From positions 3,400,760 through 3,464,759 of the forward strand of contig NZ_CP006569.1 in the NCBI RefSeq assembly GCF_000517425.1: 64,000 nucleotides of DNA. The letters are read 5' to 3'. How positions within the stretch are numbered: position 1 is the stretch's first letter; every line of letters begins with the position of its first letter. The DNA comes from Sodalis praecaptivus (GTDB lineage Bacteria; Pseudomonadota; Gammaproteobacteria; Enterobacterales; Enterobacteriaceae). Made by a program: the position numbers and the translations under genes. This document shows positions 28,524 to 39,262 of the stretch, piece by piece. The notes beneath the pieces were generated by a model. That model was not told the origin of the DNA. It saw only the letters and a program-made list of their open reading frames with translations, and did not search any database.

Positions 28524-30884
28524 TCATTTTACCGCTTCGGGCGCCACTTCAATGCCGAAAGGGGCATTCTGTAGCGCCAGATTCAACACCTCGTCGATGC
28601 GCTGAACCGGATGAATATCCAGGTCGTTTATCACATTGGCCGGCATATCTTCCAGATCCCGCTTATTCTCGAACGGAATCAGCACGGTTTTGATACCGCC
28701 GCGGTGCGCCGCCAGCAGTTTTTCCTTCAGACCGCCGATGGGCAACACCTGGCCGCGCAGAGTAATTTCGCCGGTCATCGCCACATTGGCCTTGACGGGA
28801 TTGCCGGTCAGGCAGGACACCAGCGCGGTACACATCGCGATCCCGGCGCTCGGGCCATCTTTAGGGGTGGCGCCTTCCGGCACGTGCACATGAATATCGC
28901 GTTTTTCATAAAAGTCGGGATTGATCCCGAGCTTGTCCGCGCGCGCGCGCACCACGGTCAGCGCCGCCTGAATGGATTCCTGCATCACCTCTCCCAGCGA
29001 ACCGGTATAGGTCAATTTGCCCTTGCCGGGTACGCACGCGGTCTCAATGGTCAGCAGATCGCCGCCGACCTCGGTCCACGCCAGGCCGGTCACCTGGCCG
29101 ATGCGGTTTTCCCCTTCTGCGCGTCCGTAATCGAAGCGCTGGACGCCGAGGAAGTCCTTCAGATTGTCGGCGCTGATGGTGATATGTTTCGTGCTCTTAT
29201 CCATCAGCAGGGTTTTCACCGCCTTGCGGCACAATTTAGAAATTTCCCGCTCCAGGCTGCGCACCCCGGCTTCGCGAGTGTAGTAGCGGATAATCCCCAC
29301 CAGCGCGCTGTCTTCCACCGTCAACTCGCCTTTCTTCAGGGCGTTGCGCTCAAGCTGCTTAGGCAACAGGTGCTGCCGGGCAATGTTGAGTTTCTCGTCT
29401 TCGGTGTAACCGGACAGGCGGATCACTTCCATACGATCGAGCAGCGGTGCCGGGATATTCATCGAGTTAGAGGTGGCGACAAACATCACGTCGGAGAGAT
29501 CATAGTCCACTTCCAGGTAATGGTCGTTGAACGCCACATTCTGCTCGGGATCCAGCACCTCCAGCAGCGCCGATGCGGGATCGCCGCGCATATCCGACGA
29601 CATCTTGTCGATTTCGTCGAGCAAGAACAGCGGGTTTTTCACGCCGACCTTGGACATCTTCTGGATAAGCTTGCCCGGCATGGAGCCGATATAGGTACGA
29701 CGGTGCCCGCGGATTTCCGCCTCATCGCGCACGCCGCCCAGCGCCATGCGCACATACTGCCGGCCGGTGGCCTTGGCGATGGATTGGCCGAGCGAGGTCT
29801 TACCCACCCCGGGCGGGCCTACCAGGCACAGGATCGGCCCCTTGATTTTACTGACCCGGCTCTGTACCGCCAGATATTCGAGAATACGGTCTTTTACGCG
29901 TTCAAGCCCGTAGTGATCCTTATCAAGCGTCTCTTGCGCCTTGACCAGGTCCTTTTTGACTTTGCTGCGCGCATGCCAGGGCACCGACAGCATCCAGTCG
30001 ATGTAGCCGCGCACCACGGTCGCTTCAGCGGACATCGGCGACATCATCTTCAATTTTTGCAGTTCTGCCTCGGTCTTTTCCCGGGCTTCCTGCGGCATTT
30101 TGGCCGCCTCTATCTTACGCTTCAGCGCTTCGTTTTCATCCGGCGCATCGTCCATCTCGCCCAGTTCTTTCTGAATCGCCTTCATCTGCTCATTCAGATA
30201 GTACTCGCGCTGGCTCTTCTCCATCTGCTTTTTGACGCGATTGCGGATACGTTTTTCCACCTGGAGCAGGTCGATTTCCGACTCCATCATCGCCATCAGG
30301 TACTCCAGCCGCTCGGTCACATCGGCCATCTCCAACACCGACTGCTTGTCGGCCAGCTTCAGCGGCATGTGGGCGGCGATGGTGTCGGCCAAGCGGGCGG
30401 CATCATCGATACTGTTTAACGAGGTCAGCACTTCGGGAGGAATTTTCTTGTTCAGTTTGATATAGCCTTCAAACTGATTGATGGCGGTACGCACCAGCAC
30501 TTCCTGCTCGCGCTCATCCAATTCGGGCGCGTCAAAATAGTCCGCCTCGGCGGTGAAGTGATCGCCGCTGTCCGCCAGCTCCTTGATCCGGGCGCGGGTC
30601 AGCCCTTCCACCAGCACTTTGACCGTGCCGTCGGGCAATTTAAGCATCTGCAGAATGGACGATACCGTCCCGACTGAAAAAAGATCGTTAATACCCGGCT
30701 CGTCGGTTGACGCTTCTTTTTGAGCCACCAACATGATTTTTTTATCACTGTCCATGGCTGCTTCAAGACACCGAATCGATTTTTCCCGGCCGACAAACAG
30801 CGGGATGACCATGTGCGGATAGACCACCACATCGCGCAGAGGCAATACGGGAATTTCTATGCGTTCGGAACGCTCAGCATTCAT
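28524..30884 (-). CDS. lon: ATP-dependent protease Lon
   Basis: Lon is the cytosolic AAA+ serine protease that degrades misfolded and regulatory proteins. The product is 786 residues (E. coli 784). It has the N-terminal substrate domain starting [19 protein letters not shown], Walker [10 protein letters not shown], Walker [10 protein letters not shown], and the Ser-Lys dyad at S679 (DGPSAG) and K722, the same numbering as E. coli. A sigma-32 promoter lies upstream. It is flanked by clpX and hupB in the conserved tig-clpP-clpX-lon-hupB-ppiD order. Confidence 0.98.
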   Translation of the reverse strand: MNAERSERIEIPVLPLRDVVVYPHMVIPLFVGREKSIRCLEAAMDSDKKIMLVAQKEASTDEPGINDLFSVGTVSSILQMLKLPDGTVKVLVEGLTRARIKELADSGDHFTAEADYFDAPELDEREQEVLVRTAINQFEGYIKLNKKIPPEVLTSLNSIDDAARLADTIAAHMPLKLADKQSVLEMADVTERLEYLMAMMESEIDLLQVEKRIRNRVKKQMEKSQREYYLNEQMKAIQKELGEMDDAPDENEALKRKIEAAKMPQEAREKTEAELQKLKMMSPMSAEATVVRGYIDWMLSVPWHARSKVKKDLVKAQETLDKDHYGLERVKDRILEYLAVQSRVSKIKGPILCLVGPPGVGKTSLGQSIAKATGRQYVRMALGGVRDEAEIRGHRRTYIGSMPGKLIQKMSKVGVKNPLFLLDEIDKMSSDMRGDPASALLEVLDPEQNVAFNDHYLEVDYDLSDVMFVATSNSMNIPAPLLDRMEVIRLSGYTEDEKLNIARQHLLPKQLERNALKKGELTVEDSALVGIIRYYTREAGVRSLEREISKLCRKAVKTLLMDKSTKHITISADNLKDFLGVQRFDYGRAEGENRIGQVTGLAWTEVGGDLLTIETACVPGKGKLTYTGSLGEVMQESIQAALTVVRARADKLGINPDFYEKRDIHVHVPEGATPKDGPSAGIAMCTALVSCLTGNPVKANVAMTGEITLRGQVLPIGGLKEKLLAAHRGGIKTVLIPFENKRDLEDMPANVINDLDIHPVQRIDEVLNLALQNAPFGIEVAPEAVK

Positions 30885-30971
30885 AGAGCTCTCTCTTAGT
30901 TTAGCTTCCGCCAGGTTTGTGGGATGCGCAAAAACTCGGCTTTTGCCAGTTTCAACAATTAGGTATTTGAG

Positions 30972-31000
30972 TATATGGGGTCGAATCGCTTACATTCAAC
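30972..31000 (-). promoter_or_regulatory. Sigma-32 heat-shock promoter of lon
   Basis: On the minus strand GTTGAAT (31000-30994) and CCCCATATA (30980-30972) are 13 bases apart. Both elements match the E. coli lon heat-shock promoter, including the extended CCCCATATACT. It lies about 90 bases upstream of the lon start. Confidence 0.85.
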
Positions 31001-31014
31001 GGCAGCCGGTAATG

Positions 31015-31042
31015 AAAAAAAACGGGGGATAAAATCCCCCGC
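31015..31042 (-). terminator. Terminator of clpX
   Basis: CGGGGGAT pairs with ATCCCCCG around AAA (31023-31041) and is followed on the minus strand by eight T residues. It lies 43 bases after the clpX stop and directly upstream of the lon promoter. Confidence 0.9.
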
Positions 31043-31084
31043 CTGGACGCTCTTAATCGGCGCACGCGCCGCACCACACCCCCG

Positions 31085-32359
31085 TTACTCGCCGGAGGCC
31101 TGCTGCGCTTCGTGCTTACCGTAGATAAGCAACGGCTCCGATTGGCCGGCGATGACCGCTTCGTCGATCACCACCTTTTCCACACTGTCCTGGGAAGGCA
31201 GTTCGTACATGGTTTCCAGCAGCGCGCCCTCCACGATGGAGCGCAGGCCGCGGGCGCCGGTTTTGCGCGCCATGGCTTTTTTGGCGATGGCGGTCAATGC
31301 TTCGTCGCGGAACTCCAGCTCAACGCCTTCTAAGTTGAACAACGCCTGATACTGTTTGGTCAACGCGTTCTTCGGCTCGCGCAGAATCTGAATCAGCGCT
31401 TCTTCGCTTAGCTCATTCAGCGTCGCCACGACGGGCAACCGGCCGATGAATTCCGGGATAAGCCCGAACTTGATCAGGTCTTCCGGCTCCACCTGCGCCA
31501 GCAGCTCGCCTTCGGTGACTTTCTCCGAACTGCCTTTGACGGTGGCGCTAAAACCGATGCCGCGATTGGTTTCGGTGCGCTGCTCGATCACTTTATCCAG
31601 GCCGGCGAAAGCGCCGCCGCAGATAAACAGGATTTTCGAGGTATCCACCTGCAGGAATTCCTGCTGGGGATGCTTGCGTCCGCCCTGGGGCGGCACCGCG
31701 GCCACGGTACCTTCTATCAGTTTCAGCAGCGCCTGCTGCACCCCTTCACCGGAGACGTCGCGGGTAATGGAGGGGTTATCCGATTTACGGGAGATTTTGT
31801 CGATCTCGTCAATGTACACAATACCGCGCTGGGCCTTTTGCACGTCGTAATCGCATTTTTGCAACAGTTTCTGGATGATGTTTTCCACATCCTCACCGAC
31901 ATACCCGGCTTCGGTCAGGGTGGTGGCATCGGCCATGGTGAAAGGCACATCCAGGAAGCGTGCCAGCGTTTCCGCCAGCAGGGTCTTACCGCTGCCGGTA
32001 GGGCCAATCAGCAAAATATTGCTCTTGCCGAGTTCGATGCCGTTATTGGTGTCGCCATTGCGTAAACGCTTATAGTGGTTGTAGACCGCCACCGCGAGCA
32101 CTTTTTTGGCTTTTTCCTGACCGATGACATAATCGTCCAGGTGGTGACGGATTTCATGGGGCGTCGGCAGCGCGCTGCGTTCGCGGTGCGGCGCGACCTC
32201 TTTTATCTCTTCGCGGATAATGTCGTTGCATAAGTCGACACATTCATCGCAGATATACACCGACGGCCCGGCGATCAATTTCCGCACCTCATGCTGGCTT
32301 TTACCGCAGAAAGAGCAATACAGCAGCTTTCCTGAACCGTCTTTGCGCTTATCTGTCAT
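31085..32359 (-). CDS. clpX: ClpXP unfoldase subunit ClpX
   Basis: ClpX is the AAA+ unfoldase that feeds tagged substrates to ClpP. The start at 32359 ([20 protein letters not shown]) gives 424 residues, exactly E. coli length. A 13-codon upstream extension of the frame lacks homology. The zinc-binding cysteines are C15, C18, C37 and C40. Walker A GPTGSGKT is at 119-126, and the ClpP-docking IGF loop (GIGFSATVK) is present. It follows clpP after 147 bases, which contain a hairpin without T-run (32439-32458). Confidence 0.98.
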   Translation of the reverse strand: MTDKRKDGSGKLLYCSFCGKSQHEVRKLIAGPSVYICDECVDLCNDIIREEIKEVAPHRERSALPTPHEIRHHLDDYVIGQEKAKKVLAVAVYNHYKRLRNGDTNNGIELGKSNILLIGPTGSGKTLLAETLARFLDVPFTMADATTLTEAGYVGEDVENIIQKLLQKCDYDVQKAQRGIVYIDEIDKISRKSDNPSITRDVSGEGVQQALLKLIEGTVAAVPPQGGRKHPQQEFLQVDTSKILFICGGAFAGLDKVIEQRTETNRGIGFSATVKGSSEKVTEGELLAQVEPEDLIKFGLIPEFIGRLPVVATLNELSEEALIQILREPKNALTKQYQALFNLEGVELEFRDEALTAIAKKAMARKTGARGLRSIVEGALLETMYELPSQDSVEKVVIDEAVIAGQSEPLLIYGKHEAQQASGE

Positions 32360-32438
32360 CAGTAAACCTCTTTCTTTCGTCTTTGTCCCGCAGGCCAATC
32401 AGGGCGGCAACGCGACGGCTGAACTCAAAACCGGTCGC

Positions 32439-32458
32439 CGGAAGCGCTAACGCTTCCG
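32439..32458 (-). other. Hairpin between clpP and clpX
   Basis: CGGAAGCG pairs with CGCTTCCG around CTAA. There is no T-run on the minus strand, so it is unlikely to be a full terminator. It may stabilise or process the clpP part of a clpP-clpX transcript, or partly attenuate it. Confidence 0.5.
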
Positions 32459-32506
32459 CACGACGCACTACATTCACTATAGTCTATCCGTTCCCGCCAT
32501 TAGCAA

Positions 32507-33130
32507 TTACGCGCGCTGGCTCAATACGGAATCCACTAATCCATAGTCTACCGCCTCAGGCGCGGAGAGGAAACGATCGCGTTCGGTATCCCGCTCTATT
32601 ACTTCAAGAGGCTGGCCCGTATGTTTCGCCATCAGCTCATTCATCCGCGCCTTGACCTTCAGGATTTCCCGCGCGTGAATTTCAATATCGGTGGCCTGGC
32701 CCTGGAAGCCGCCCAGCGGCTGATGGATCATGACCCGCGAGTTGGGGAGGCAGAAGCGTTTGCCTTTGGCGCCTGCCGCGAGCAGGAAAGCGCCCATGGA
32801 GGCGGCCTGGCCCATGCAGAATGTGCTGACATCCGGTTTGATGAACTGCATGGTGTCATATATCGACATCCCGGCGGTAATGACCCCGCCCGGCGAGTTG
32901 ATGTACAGATAGATATCCTTTTCCGGGTTTTCCGCTTCTAAAAACATCATCTGCGCGACGATCAAATTCGCCATATGATCTTCGACCTGACCGGTCATGA
33001 AGATAATCCGTTCTTTCAACAGGCGCGAAAAGATATCGTATGAACGCTCTCCGCGTGAAGTCTGTTCCACCACCATCGGCACCAGAGCCATATGGGGTGC
33101 AAAGTTATCTTGTTCGCCACTGTATGACAT
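32507..33130 (-). CDS. clpP: ATP-dependent Clp protease proteolytic subunit ClpP
   Basis: ClpP is the barrel-shaped serine protease that works with ClpX or ClpA. The product is 207 residues, the same as in E. coli, including the self-cleaved propeptide [14 protein letters not shown]. The catalytic serine is S111 (GQAASMGAF), the histidine is H136 (MIHQPLGG), and the aspartate lies in the [10 protein letters not shown] segment. It is first in the clpP-clpX unit, downstream of tig in the same direction. Confidence 0.98.
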   Translation of the reverse strand: MSYSGEQDNFAPHMALVPMVVEQTSRGERSYDIFSRLLKERIIFMTGQVEDHMANLIVAQMMFLEAENPEKDIYLYINSPGGVITAGMSIYDTMQFIKPDVSTFCMGQAASMGAFLLAAGAKGKRFCLPNSRVMIHQPLGGFQGQATDIEIHAREILKVKARMNELMAKHTGQPLEVIERDTERDRFLSAPEAVDYGLVDSVLSQRA

Positions 33131-33522
33131 TATCGTCTCCTAGAAATAAAGCTTTCGGCGCCTGGGTTTCCGATTTTACGTGAGATGCGGCGTCATCGCC
33201 ATGTCCCAAGATGTCGCCGGTCCGCTGGAGGGGTTTCGGCCCCTCTTCCGCCAGCGCGGCAGTTTCTCCCTTTCCCCTCTAGTTGGGGGAGCGTTGCGCC
33301 TTTTTCAAGGCCGCAGCGGCATTATTTCAGCGCCGGACGTTACCGGGTATTCCCGCGGCGCACCCTCTTTTTAACACTGCTTACCCGTTAAATATAGCGC
33401 TATTTATCACCGTCAATAGTATGAAAAGCTTATACAAACAAAAAGCCTGCCACCGCAGGATGACAGGCTATGGGGATAACGGATGAGCCTTGGGGCCGCA
33501 CGCGGCCCGACGACGAGGGCGG
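33131..33522. other. Gene-free interval between tig and clpP
   Basis: This holds the tig 3' region and the clpP promoter region. A hairpin AGCCTG...CAGGCT (33444-33469), with AAAA before it on the plus strand, is likely the tig terminator. A GC/CT-rich patch near 33236-33300 (TTTCTCCCTTTCCCCTCTAG, then GGGGGAG) resembles the repeat-like segment inside dnaX, with a short CCCC/GGGG stem. No gene is recognised. Confidence 0.5.
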
Positions 33523-34827
33523 TTACGCCGCGCTCGGCTGGTTCATCAACTCGTTGAAGCCGGTTTCTTTTTCCGTCACGCGCGCGTTGGCCAGCAGCGC
33601 TTCAACCGCCTGCTCTTCCAGCGCCACGTTACGCATGTTGTCCATCAGCTCTTTATTCTTGCCGTAGAACTCGATGACCTCTTTGGGATCTTCGTAGGCG
33701 GACGCCATTTCTTCAATCAGCGCGTTGACGCGGGTTTCGTCCGCTTTCAGTTCATGTTTGCGGATGACTTCACCCAGCAGCAGACCAACCTTGACGCGAC
33801 GCTTGGCCTGTTCTTCAAACAGCTCGCGCGGCAGCTCCAGCGCCTGCTTTTCGTTGCCGCCGAAGCGCTGTGCCGCCTGGCGTTTCAGCACGTCGATTTC
33901 GCCGTCGACCAGCGCCGCGGGAACGTGAATGTCGTTCGCGCTGAGCAGGCCGTCAATCACCTGGGTTTTCACGCGATTGCGCACGGCGTTTTTCAGCTCG
34001 CGCTCCATGTTTTTACGCACTTCGGCGCGCAGGCCCGCCAGGGTGCCGTCGGCAACGCCGAAACGCTTAATGAAGGCTTCATCCAGCTCCGGCAGTTCAC
34101 GCTGCTCGACTTTTTTCAGCTCAACGGCGAACTTCGCGGCTTTGCCTTTCAGATTTTCAGCGTGGTAGTCTTCCGGGAAAGTGACGCTGATGTCGAAGCT
34201 TTCGCCCGCTTTATGACCGATAACGCCCTCTTCAAAACCGGGGATCATGCGGCCCTGGCCCATGGCCAGCACGAAATCGGTGGCTTTGCCGCCCTCAAAC
34301 GCTTCGCCGTCAATGGTGCCGGTGAAGTCGACGGTGACGCGGTCTTCCGCGGCGGCGGCATCAGCGGTTTCTTTCCAGTCGGCCTGCTGTTTGCGCAGCG
34401 TTTCCAGCATGGTGTCGACATCGGCGTCCTTCACTTCCACCTGCGGTTTTTCCACCTCAATGGTGTCCAGCCCCGTCAGTTCCACTTCGGGGTAAACTTC
34501 AAACTCCACCGCATAGCTGAAATCTTCGCCGGTCTTGTATTCGCCCGGGACATAATTCGGCGCGCCTACCGGATTGATTTTTTCCTGGATAATGGCGTCG
34601 ACAAAGTTGCGCTGCATCAGGTCGCCTAGCACGTCCTGACGGACGGAGGCGCCATAGCGCTGCGCAACGATATTCATAGGGACTTTCCCTTTGCGAAAGC
34701 CGTCGATGCGGACTTTTTTGGCGACGTTCACCAATTCGCTTTTCACCGCTTGCTCAATCGTGTCGGCGGCAACGGTAATGTTTACACGGCGCCCCAGGCC
34801 TTCAGTGGTCTCAACAGAAACTTGCAT
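33523..34827 (-). CDS. tig: Trigger factor
   Basis: Trigger factor is the ribosome-bound chaperone and prolyl isomerase that meets nascent chains. The product is 434 residues (E. coli 432). The ribosome-docking motif GFRKGKVP is at residues 43-50, the FKBP-type domain at about 155-240 ([21 protein letters not shown]), and a long helical chaperone domain follows. It lies upstream of clpP with the usual order. A TATAAT promoter candidate lies about 185 bases upstream. Confidence 0.97.
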   Translation of the reverse strand: MQVSVETTEGLGRRVNITVAADTIEQAVKSELVNVAKKVRIDGFRKGKVPMNIVAQRYGASVRQDVLGDLMQRNFVDAIIQEKINPVGAPNYVPGEYKTGEDFSYAVEFEVYPEVELTGLDTIEVEKPQVEVKDADVDTMLETLRKQQADWKETADAAAAEDRVTVDFTGTIDGEAFEGGKATDFVLAMGQGRMIPGFEEGVIGHKAGESFDISVTFPEDYHAENLKGKAAKFAVELKKVEQRELPELDEAFIKRFGVADGTLAGLRAEVRKNMERELKNAVRNRVKTQVIDGLLSANDIHVPAALVDGEIDVLKRQAAQRFGGNEKQALELPRELFEEQAKRRVKVGLLLGEVIRKHELKADETRVNALIEEMASAYEDPKEVIEFYGKNKELMDNMRNVALEEQAVEALLANARVTEKETGFNELMNQPSAA

Positions 34828-35009
34828 CTCGTTACCTCAAAAAATCACAGTGCTCGATCAACGCCAGAAGCCGTTTTCAAAGAAGCGGTCATCCAGGTCC
34901 ACTGACGTGAAAATGGCCTCTTAAGATCCGGGTGGTCTGAGGAATCAAAACCTGTTGCCCGTCGTCGTCAGAAGCATCCCGAATACCTTCCGGAAATATA
35001 AGACGCGGC

Positions 35010-35038
35010 ATTATAGCGAGATAGGGTTTATGAGTCGA
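35010..35038 (-). promoter_or_regulatory. Candidate sigma-70 promoter of tig
   Basis: On the minus strand TCGACT (35038-35033) and a perfect TATAAT (35015-35010) are 17 bases apart. The leader to the tig start would be about 175 nt. Confidence 0.5.
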
Positions 35039-35081
35039 GGACGGCGCGCAAATTGCGCCGTGTGCGCGTGGAGAGGGAGAT

Positions 35082-35120
35082 AAAAAAAGGCCGGCGGGTC
35101 GCTTCCCCGCCCATCCGGCC
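35082..35120 (-). terminator. Terminator of bolA
   Basis: GGCCGG (35089-35094) pairs with CCGGCC (35115-35120), with further inner GC pairing. It is followed on the minus strand by seven T residues, 24 bases after the bolA stop. Confidence 0.8.
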
Positions 35121-35143
35121 CGTTTACCCTGTGCCGATAGGGC

Positions 35144-35461
35144 TCAGGCCGTCAGCCCGGCACCCCGGCAAGGGGGGGAGGCCGGCACCGTATCCTGCAA
35201 GCCTTCCCACTCTTTCACCGTGTAGGTGTGCAGCGCCAGCGCATGCACAGGCCCCGCCAGCTCATCGGCCAGAACGCCGTATATCGCGCGGTGGCGGCTC
35301 AGGATACGCTCGCCGTTGAACCGATCGCTGACCAATACCACTTTGAAATGACTCTCAGAGCCCGCCGGGACATTATGGCGATAACTTTCATCCACCACTT
35401 CCAGATACAGCGGAGTGAACTCTGCCCTGATTTTTGTTTCTATTTGCTCGCGAATCATCAT
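35144..35461 (-). CDS. bolA: BolA family morphogene/iron-sulfur partner protein
   Basis: BolA is a small stress- and stationary-phase-induced protein that affects cell shape and partners monothiol glutaredoxin in iron-sulfur handling. The product is 105 residues, like E. coli. It has the invariant histidine region [21 protein letters not shown] and the [26 protein letters not shown] core, with the conserved cluster-ligand histidine in VHALALHTY. It is divergent from yajG. I do not see a clear gearbox promoter upstream. Confidence 0.96.
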   Translation of the reverse strand: MMIREQIETKIRAEFTPLYLEVVDESYRHNVPAGSESHFKVVLVSDRFNGERILSRHRAIYGVLADELAGPVHALALHTYTVKEWEGLQDTVPASPPCRGAGLTA

Positions 35462-35750
35462 CTCTTCTCCTCAACGCCAGGCAGAGCGCTTTGCTCCGTC
35501 AGTTAAAATTTTAGCTGATTATTCTTTAACGCCTAGCCTTAAAGCGACAAATTTCACGCTCAACGCCCCTTGCCGTCCCGCCCGGGGCCGCCAACGGAGG
35601 TGACGTACGGCCAAAAGGCGTCTGCCTGACGCGGCGCGGCAAAATGTCCGGTAACGTAAATTAGCGTTATTAGGGGCTTTCCCCTCCCGATGGCGATGCT
35701 ATGATGTGGCCATTTTCCCCTTCCCTATCCTGATGAATGAGAAAGCATAT

Positions 35751-36329
35751 ATGCTAAAAAAATTACTGATGCCGTTGGTGGCCTTATTGTTGCTCTCCGG
35801 CTGCGCCGCCAGCACCAATACGCTGGATATTTCCCCGAAGATTCAGCTGCCGCAGCAGGATCCGTCGCTGATGGGCGTCACCGTCAGCGTTAACGGCGCC
35901 GACCAGCGGCCGGATCAGGCGCTGGCCAAGGTCAACCGCGACGGCCAACTGGTCACCCTCACCCCGTCGCGCGATCTGCGTTTCCTGTTGCAGGAAGTGC
36001 TGGAGAAACAGATGACCGCCCGCGGCTACATGATTGGTCCGAACGGCGCCGTCGATTTGCAGATCGTGGTCAATAAACTTTACGCCGATGTCTCCGAAGG
36101 CAACGTGCGTTATAACATTACCACCCGGGCGGATATCTCCATTATCGCCCAGGCGAAAAATGGTAACAAACAAGTGAAGAGCTACCAATCGGTCTATAAC
36201 GTACAGGGCGCTTTCCGCGCCACCAATGACAAAATCACCAGCGCCGTGGACAGCGTGCTGGCGGATGTCATTAACGATATGGCCAACGACAGCAGCGTCA
36301 ATAGCTTCATCAAGCAAAACGCGCGTTAA
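35751..36329 (+). CDS. yajG: YajG family lipoprotein
   Basis: This is a lipoprotein of uncertain role conserved next to ampG. The start at 35751 (MLKKLLMPLVALLLLSGC) gives 192 residues, matching E. coli, with the lipobox LSGC and acylated cysteine at residue 18. An in-frame extension to 35706 lacks homology. The mature part ends SFIKQNAR and carries the family segment TPSRDLRFLLQEVLEKQMTARGYMIG. ampG follows after 57 bases in the same direction, so the two are probably co-transcribed. Confidence 0.94.
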   Translation: MLKKLLMPLVALLLLSGCAASTNTLDISPKIQLPQQDPSLMGVTVSVNGADQRPDQALAKVNRDGQLVTLTPSRDLRFLLQEVLEKQMTARGYMIGPNGAVDLQIVVNKLYADVSEGNVRYNITTRADISIIAQAKNGNKQVKSYQSVYNVQGAFRATNDKITSAVDSVLADVINDMANDSSVNSFIKQNAR

Positions 36330-36386
36330 TCTTTTCCGTTCACCCGCCTGCCCGCGGCGCCGGGCAGGTTAACCCGAAAGCCGTGT

Positions 36387-37880
36387 ATGCCCATGACATC
36401 CGTTCGACTTGCCACGCTTACCCAGCGCCGTTCCCTCATTTTGCTGTGCCTCGGTTTTGCCTCCGGTTTGCCGCTGGCGCTCACCTCCGGCACGCTACAG
36501 GCCTGGATGACGGTAGCCGGGTTGGATCTGAAAACCATCGGTTTTTTCTCGCTGGTGGGTCAGGCGTACGTCTTCAAATTCCTCTGGTCGCCGGTAATGG
36601 ATCGCTACAGCCCGCCGCTTATGGGCCGTCGCCGCGGTTGGCTGGTCATTTGCCAAGCGCTGCTGATCGTGGGGCTGCTGGCGATGGGTACTCTCGATCC
36701 GGCACGCAATCTGGCGTGGTTGGCGGCGCTTGCGGTATGGGTGGCGTTCTGCTCCGCCTCGCAAGATATCGTGTTCGACGCCTACAAGACCGATCTGCTG
36801 CCGGCGGAGGAGCGCGGCACCGGCGCCGCGGTCTCGGTACTGGGTTATCGCCTGGCCATGCTGGTGTCCGGCGGCCTGGCGCTGTGGCTGGCGGATCGCT
36901 GGCTGGGCTGGCAGGCCACTTACTGGCTGATGGCCGCGTTGATGCTGGTAGGCTTGGTCAGCACCCTGCTGGCGCCGGAGCCGGACCAGGCGATACCCAG
37001 GCCGGCCAGTCTCGAGCAGGCGGTGATGGCGCCGCTACGCGACTTTTTCGGCCGCGATAACGCCTGGCTTATCTTAATGCTGATTGTGCTTTATAAGCTT
37101 GGCGACGCTTTTGCGCTTAGCCTGAGCACGACCTTCCTGATTCGCGGCGTAGGGTTTGACGCCGGCCAGGTGGGTATGATCAATAAAAGTCTGGGCTTAT
37201 TGGCGACGATCATCGGCACGCTGGCGGGCGGGCTGCTGATGCAGCGGCTGTCGCTGTTCCGCGCCCTGATGCTATTCGGGCTCCTCCAGGCGGTCTCCAA
37301 TGCCGGATACTGGGCGCTGGCGGTGACCGATAAACACCTTTGGTCGATGGCCACGGCGGTATTTGTCGAAAACCTGTGCGGAGGCATGGGCACCGCAGCC
37401 TTCGTCGCGCTGCTGATGACGTTGTGCAACAAATCCTACTCCGCCACCCAATTCGCCCTGCTGTCGGCGCTGGCCGCCGTCGGCCGGGTCTATGTCGGCC
37501 CTCTTGCCGGCTGGTTCGTTGAACTGCACGGCTGGGCCTGGTTTTACCTGTTCTCCGTCGCCGTATCATTTCCCGGTCTGGGCCTATTGATGCTGTGCCG
37601 CACCACGCTGACCGCGACGCAGCAGACCGGCGATTTCCTGCGACGCGGCCATTTTAGCGCCGGTTATCGCCTGGCGCAGCGCCTCTTGGCGACCGGCGGC
37701 GCGCTGTGGGCCGGCGCGCTGGCGCTGCTGCTGGCCAAGGCTGTCGGTATGGCCTCGGCCGCGACGCTGATGCAATGGTGTTGGGAAATAGGTGCTGTCC
37801 TGCTCTCAGTGAGTATACTCATGGGGTGCGTGCTCGATTATCGCGCGATGAAACGATCCCGGCCGCGGCTTCACGGTTAA
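36387..37880 (+). CDS. ampG: Muropeptide permease AmpG
   Basis: AmpG is the inner-membrane permease that imports anhydro-muropeptides for cell-wall recycling and, in species with ampC, for beta-lactamase induction. The product is 497 residues (E. coli 491). It begins MPMTSVRLATLTQRRSLILLCLGFASGLPLALTSGTL with about 14 hydrophobic helices and the typical motif VMDRYSPPLMGRRRGW after helix 2. The C-terminus ends with the basic KRSRPRLHG. It follows yajG. A GC-rich hairpin (37898-37920) without T-run lies just after it. Confidence 0.95.
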   Translation: MPMTSVRLATLTQRRSLILLCLGFASGLPLALTSGTLQAWMTVAGLDLKTIGFFSLVGQAYVFKFLWSPVMDRYSPPLMGRRRGWLVICQALLIVGLLAMGTLDPARNLAWLAALAVWVAFCSASQDIVFDAYKTDLLPAEERGTGAAVSVLGYRLAMLVSGGLALWLADRWLGWQATYWLMAALMLVGLVSTLLAPEPDQAIPRPASLEQAVMAPLRDFFGRDNAWLILMLIVLYKLGDAFALSLSTTFLIRGVGFDAGQVGMINKSLGLLATIIGTLAGGLLMQRLSLFRALMLFGLLQAVSNAGYWALAVTDKHLWSMATAVFVENLCGGMGTAAFVALLMTLCNKSYSATQFALLSALAAVGRVYVGPLAGWFVELHGWAWFYLFSVAVSFPGLGLLMLCRTTLTATQQTGDFLRRGHFSAGYRLAQRLLATGGALWAGALALLLAKAVGMASAATLMQWCWEIGAVLLSVSILMGCVLDYRAMKRSRPRLHG

Positions 37881-38321
37881 GCCTGGCGTTGCCCAGGGCC
37901 GGCGAATAACGTTCGCCGGCGTCAACGGCCGGCGTTTGGCTTATTACTCTTCTCGCTAAAGGTCATTTTTTTATTTATGTCGCAGGAGTGACAGTTTATC
38001 ACCTCTACTATTTTACAGGGTGCGTATTTACGTATTTGTAGTTTCTTTGTCAAAGAATGATATTGATTTGTTAACGTGATGATACAGATCCCGCGCCGTT
38101 ATTCTTTCCGTTAGCGGAATCGAGGTTTTTCGGCGGTTAATTCTCTAAGCCTTTGTCGCGATTAATATTTTGTCATCATTCCCAACAGGTGTGACACGCC
38201 TGGCAGAACGCAGAAACATGTTTCTGACATAAGCTTAAGCGTGTTTACAGTACTGCAACCTTCCCGTAAAATGCCCCCACACAAGAAACGACATTAGAGC
38301 ACATTTTATTGAGGTCGTTAG
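37881..38321. other. Interval before cyoA, with cyo promoter region
   Basis: A 9-bp hairpin GCCGGCGAA/TTCGCCGGC at 37898-37920 follows ampG. The rest becomes AT-rich and should hold the cyo control region. In E. coli this region binds ArcA, Fnr and CRP, but I could not assign such sites with confidence. Confidence 0.55.
38244..38272 (+). promoter_or_regulatory. Sigma-70 promoter of cyoABCDE
   Basis: TTTACA (38244-38249) and TAAAAT (38267-38272) are exactly 17 bases apart, giving a leader of about 43 nt to the cyoA start. Confidence 0.65.
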
Positions 38322-39257
38322 ATGAGACTCAGGAAATACAATAAGTATTTAGGGATTCTGTCGCTGTTTAGCGTTGTCGCGTTAGTTAGCGGCTGCAGCG
38401 ACATGGTGTTAATGAATCCCAAGGGACAGATTGGACTGGAGCAACGTTCATTAATACTGACCGCCCTCGGGCTGATGTTGATCGTCGTGATACCCGCTGT
38501 CGTCATGGCATTCGTCTTTGCCATCAAATACCGCGCATCCAATACCAAGGCGACGTACAGCCCCAACTGGTCCCACTCCAGCAAGGTGGAACTGGTGGTG
38601 TGGACGGTACCGATCCTTATCATCATCTTCCTGGCCACGCTGACATGGAAGTCGACTCATGCCTTGGATCCGAGCAAACCCATTGCGTCTGACGCCAAAC
38701 CCGTCACCATTCAAGTTGTCGCCATGGACTGGAAGTGGCTGTTCATTTATCCGCAGCAGGGTATCGCTACGGTAAACGAAATCGCTTTCCCGGCCAACGT
38801 CCCGGTGAAGTTTGAGATTACCTCCAATTCGGTGATGAACTCCTTCTTTATTCCCCAGTTAGGGGGCCAGATTTACGCGATGGCCGGGATGAATGCCACT
38901 TTGCATCTCATCGCCAACGAGCCGGGGAGTTATAAAGGCATTTCAGCGAACTTCAGCGGCCGGGGTTTCTCCGGCATGAAATTCACCGCCGTCGCCACGC
39001 CGGATCAGGCAGGCTTCGACGAGTGGGTACAGAAAGTCAAGGCATCACCGGATACGCTTGGCACCATGGACGCTTACGAGCAGCTGGCAGCGCCGAGCGA
39101 GTATCATCCGGTCGAGTACTTCTCCAGCGTTAAACCCAGTCTGTACCAGGATGTGATCGGCAAATTCATGGGCAAGGGGAAGAGTATTGCCACCACCCAG
39201 GACGAAGGGATGGACATGAACATGGGTGAACACTCTCACGCGGGTACCGAGGAATAA
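38322..39257 (+). CDS. cyoA: Cytochrome bo3 ubiquinol oxidase subunit II
   Basis: CyoA is the second subunit of the proton-pumping quinol oxidase used at high oxygen. The product is 311 residues (E. coli 315), with a lipobox (VSGC, C25), two transmembrane helices (about residues 42-64 and 86-108) and a cupredoxin-like periplasmic domain. The copper A ligands of cytochrome c oxidases are absent, as expected for a quinol oxidase. The tail is Met/His rich ([12 protein letters not shown]). It is the first gene of the cyoABCDE operon and is followed by cyoB after five bases. Confidence 0.97.
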   Translation: MRLRKYNKYLGILSLFSVVALVSGCSDMVLMNPKGQIGLEQRSLILTALGLMLIVVIPAVVMAFVFAIKYRASNTKATYSPNWSHSSKVELVVWTVPILIIIFLATLTWKSTHALDPSKPIASDAKPVTIQVVAMDWKWLFIYPQQGIATVNEIAFPANVPVKFEITSNSVMNSFFIPQLGGQIYAMAGMNATLHLIANEPGSYKGISANFSGRGFSGMKFTAVATPDQAGFDEWVQKVKASPDTLGTMDAYEQLAAPSEYHPVEYFSSVKPSLYQDVIGKFMGKGKSIATTQDEGMDMNMGEHSHAGTEE

Positions 39258-39262
39258 TAACG

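Noticed and set aside
28611..30419. Long open frame of about 600 codons on the plus strand
   Set aside because: It is exactly antisense to lon, has no recognisable domain, and arises from the GC-rich codon pattern of the real gene.
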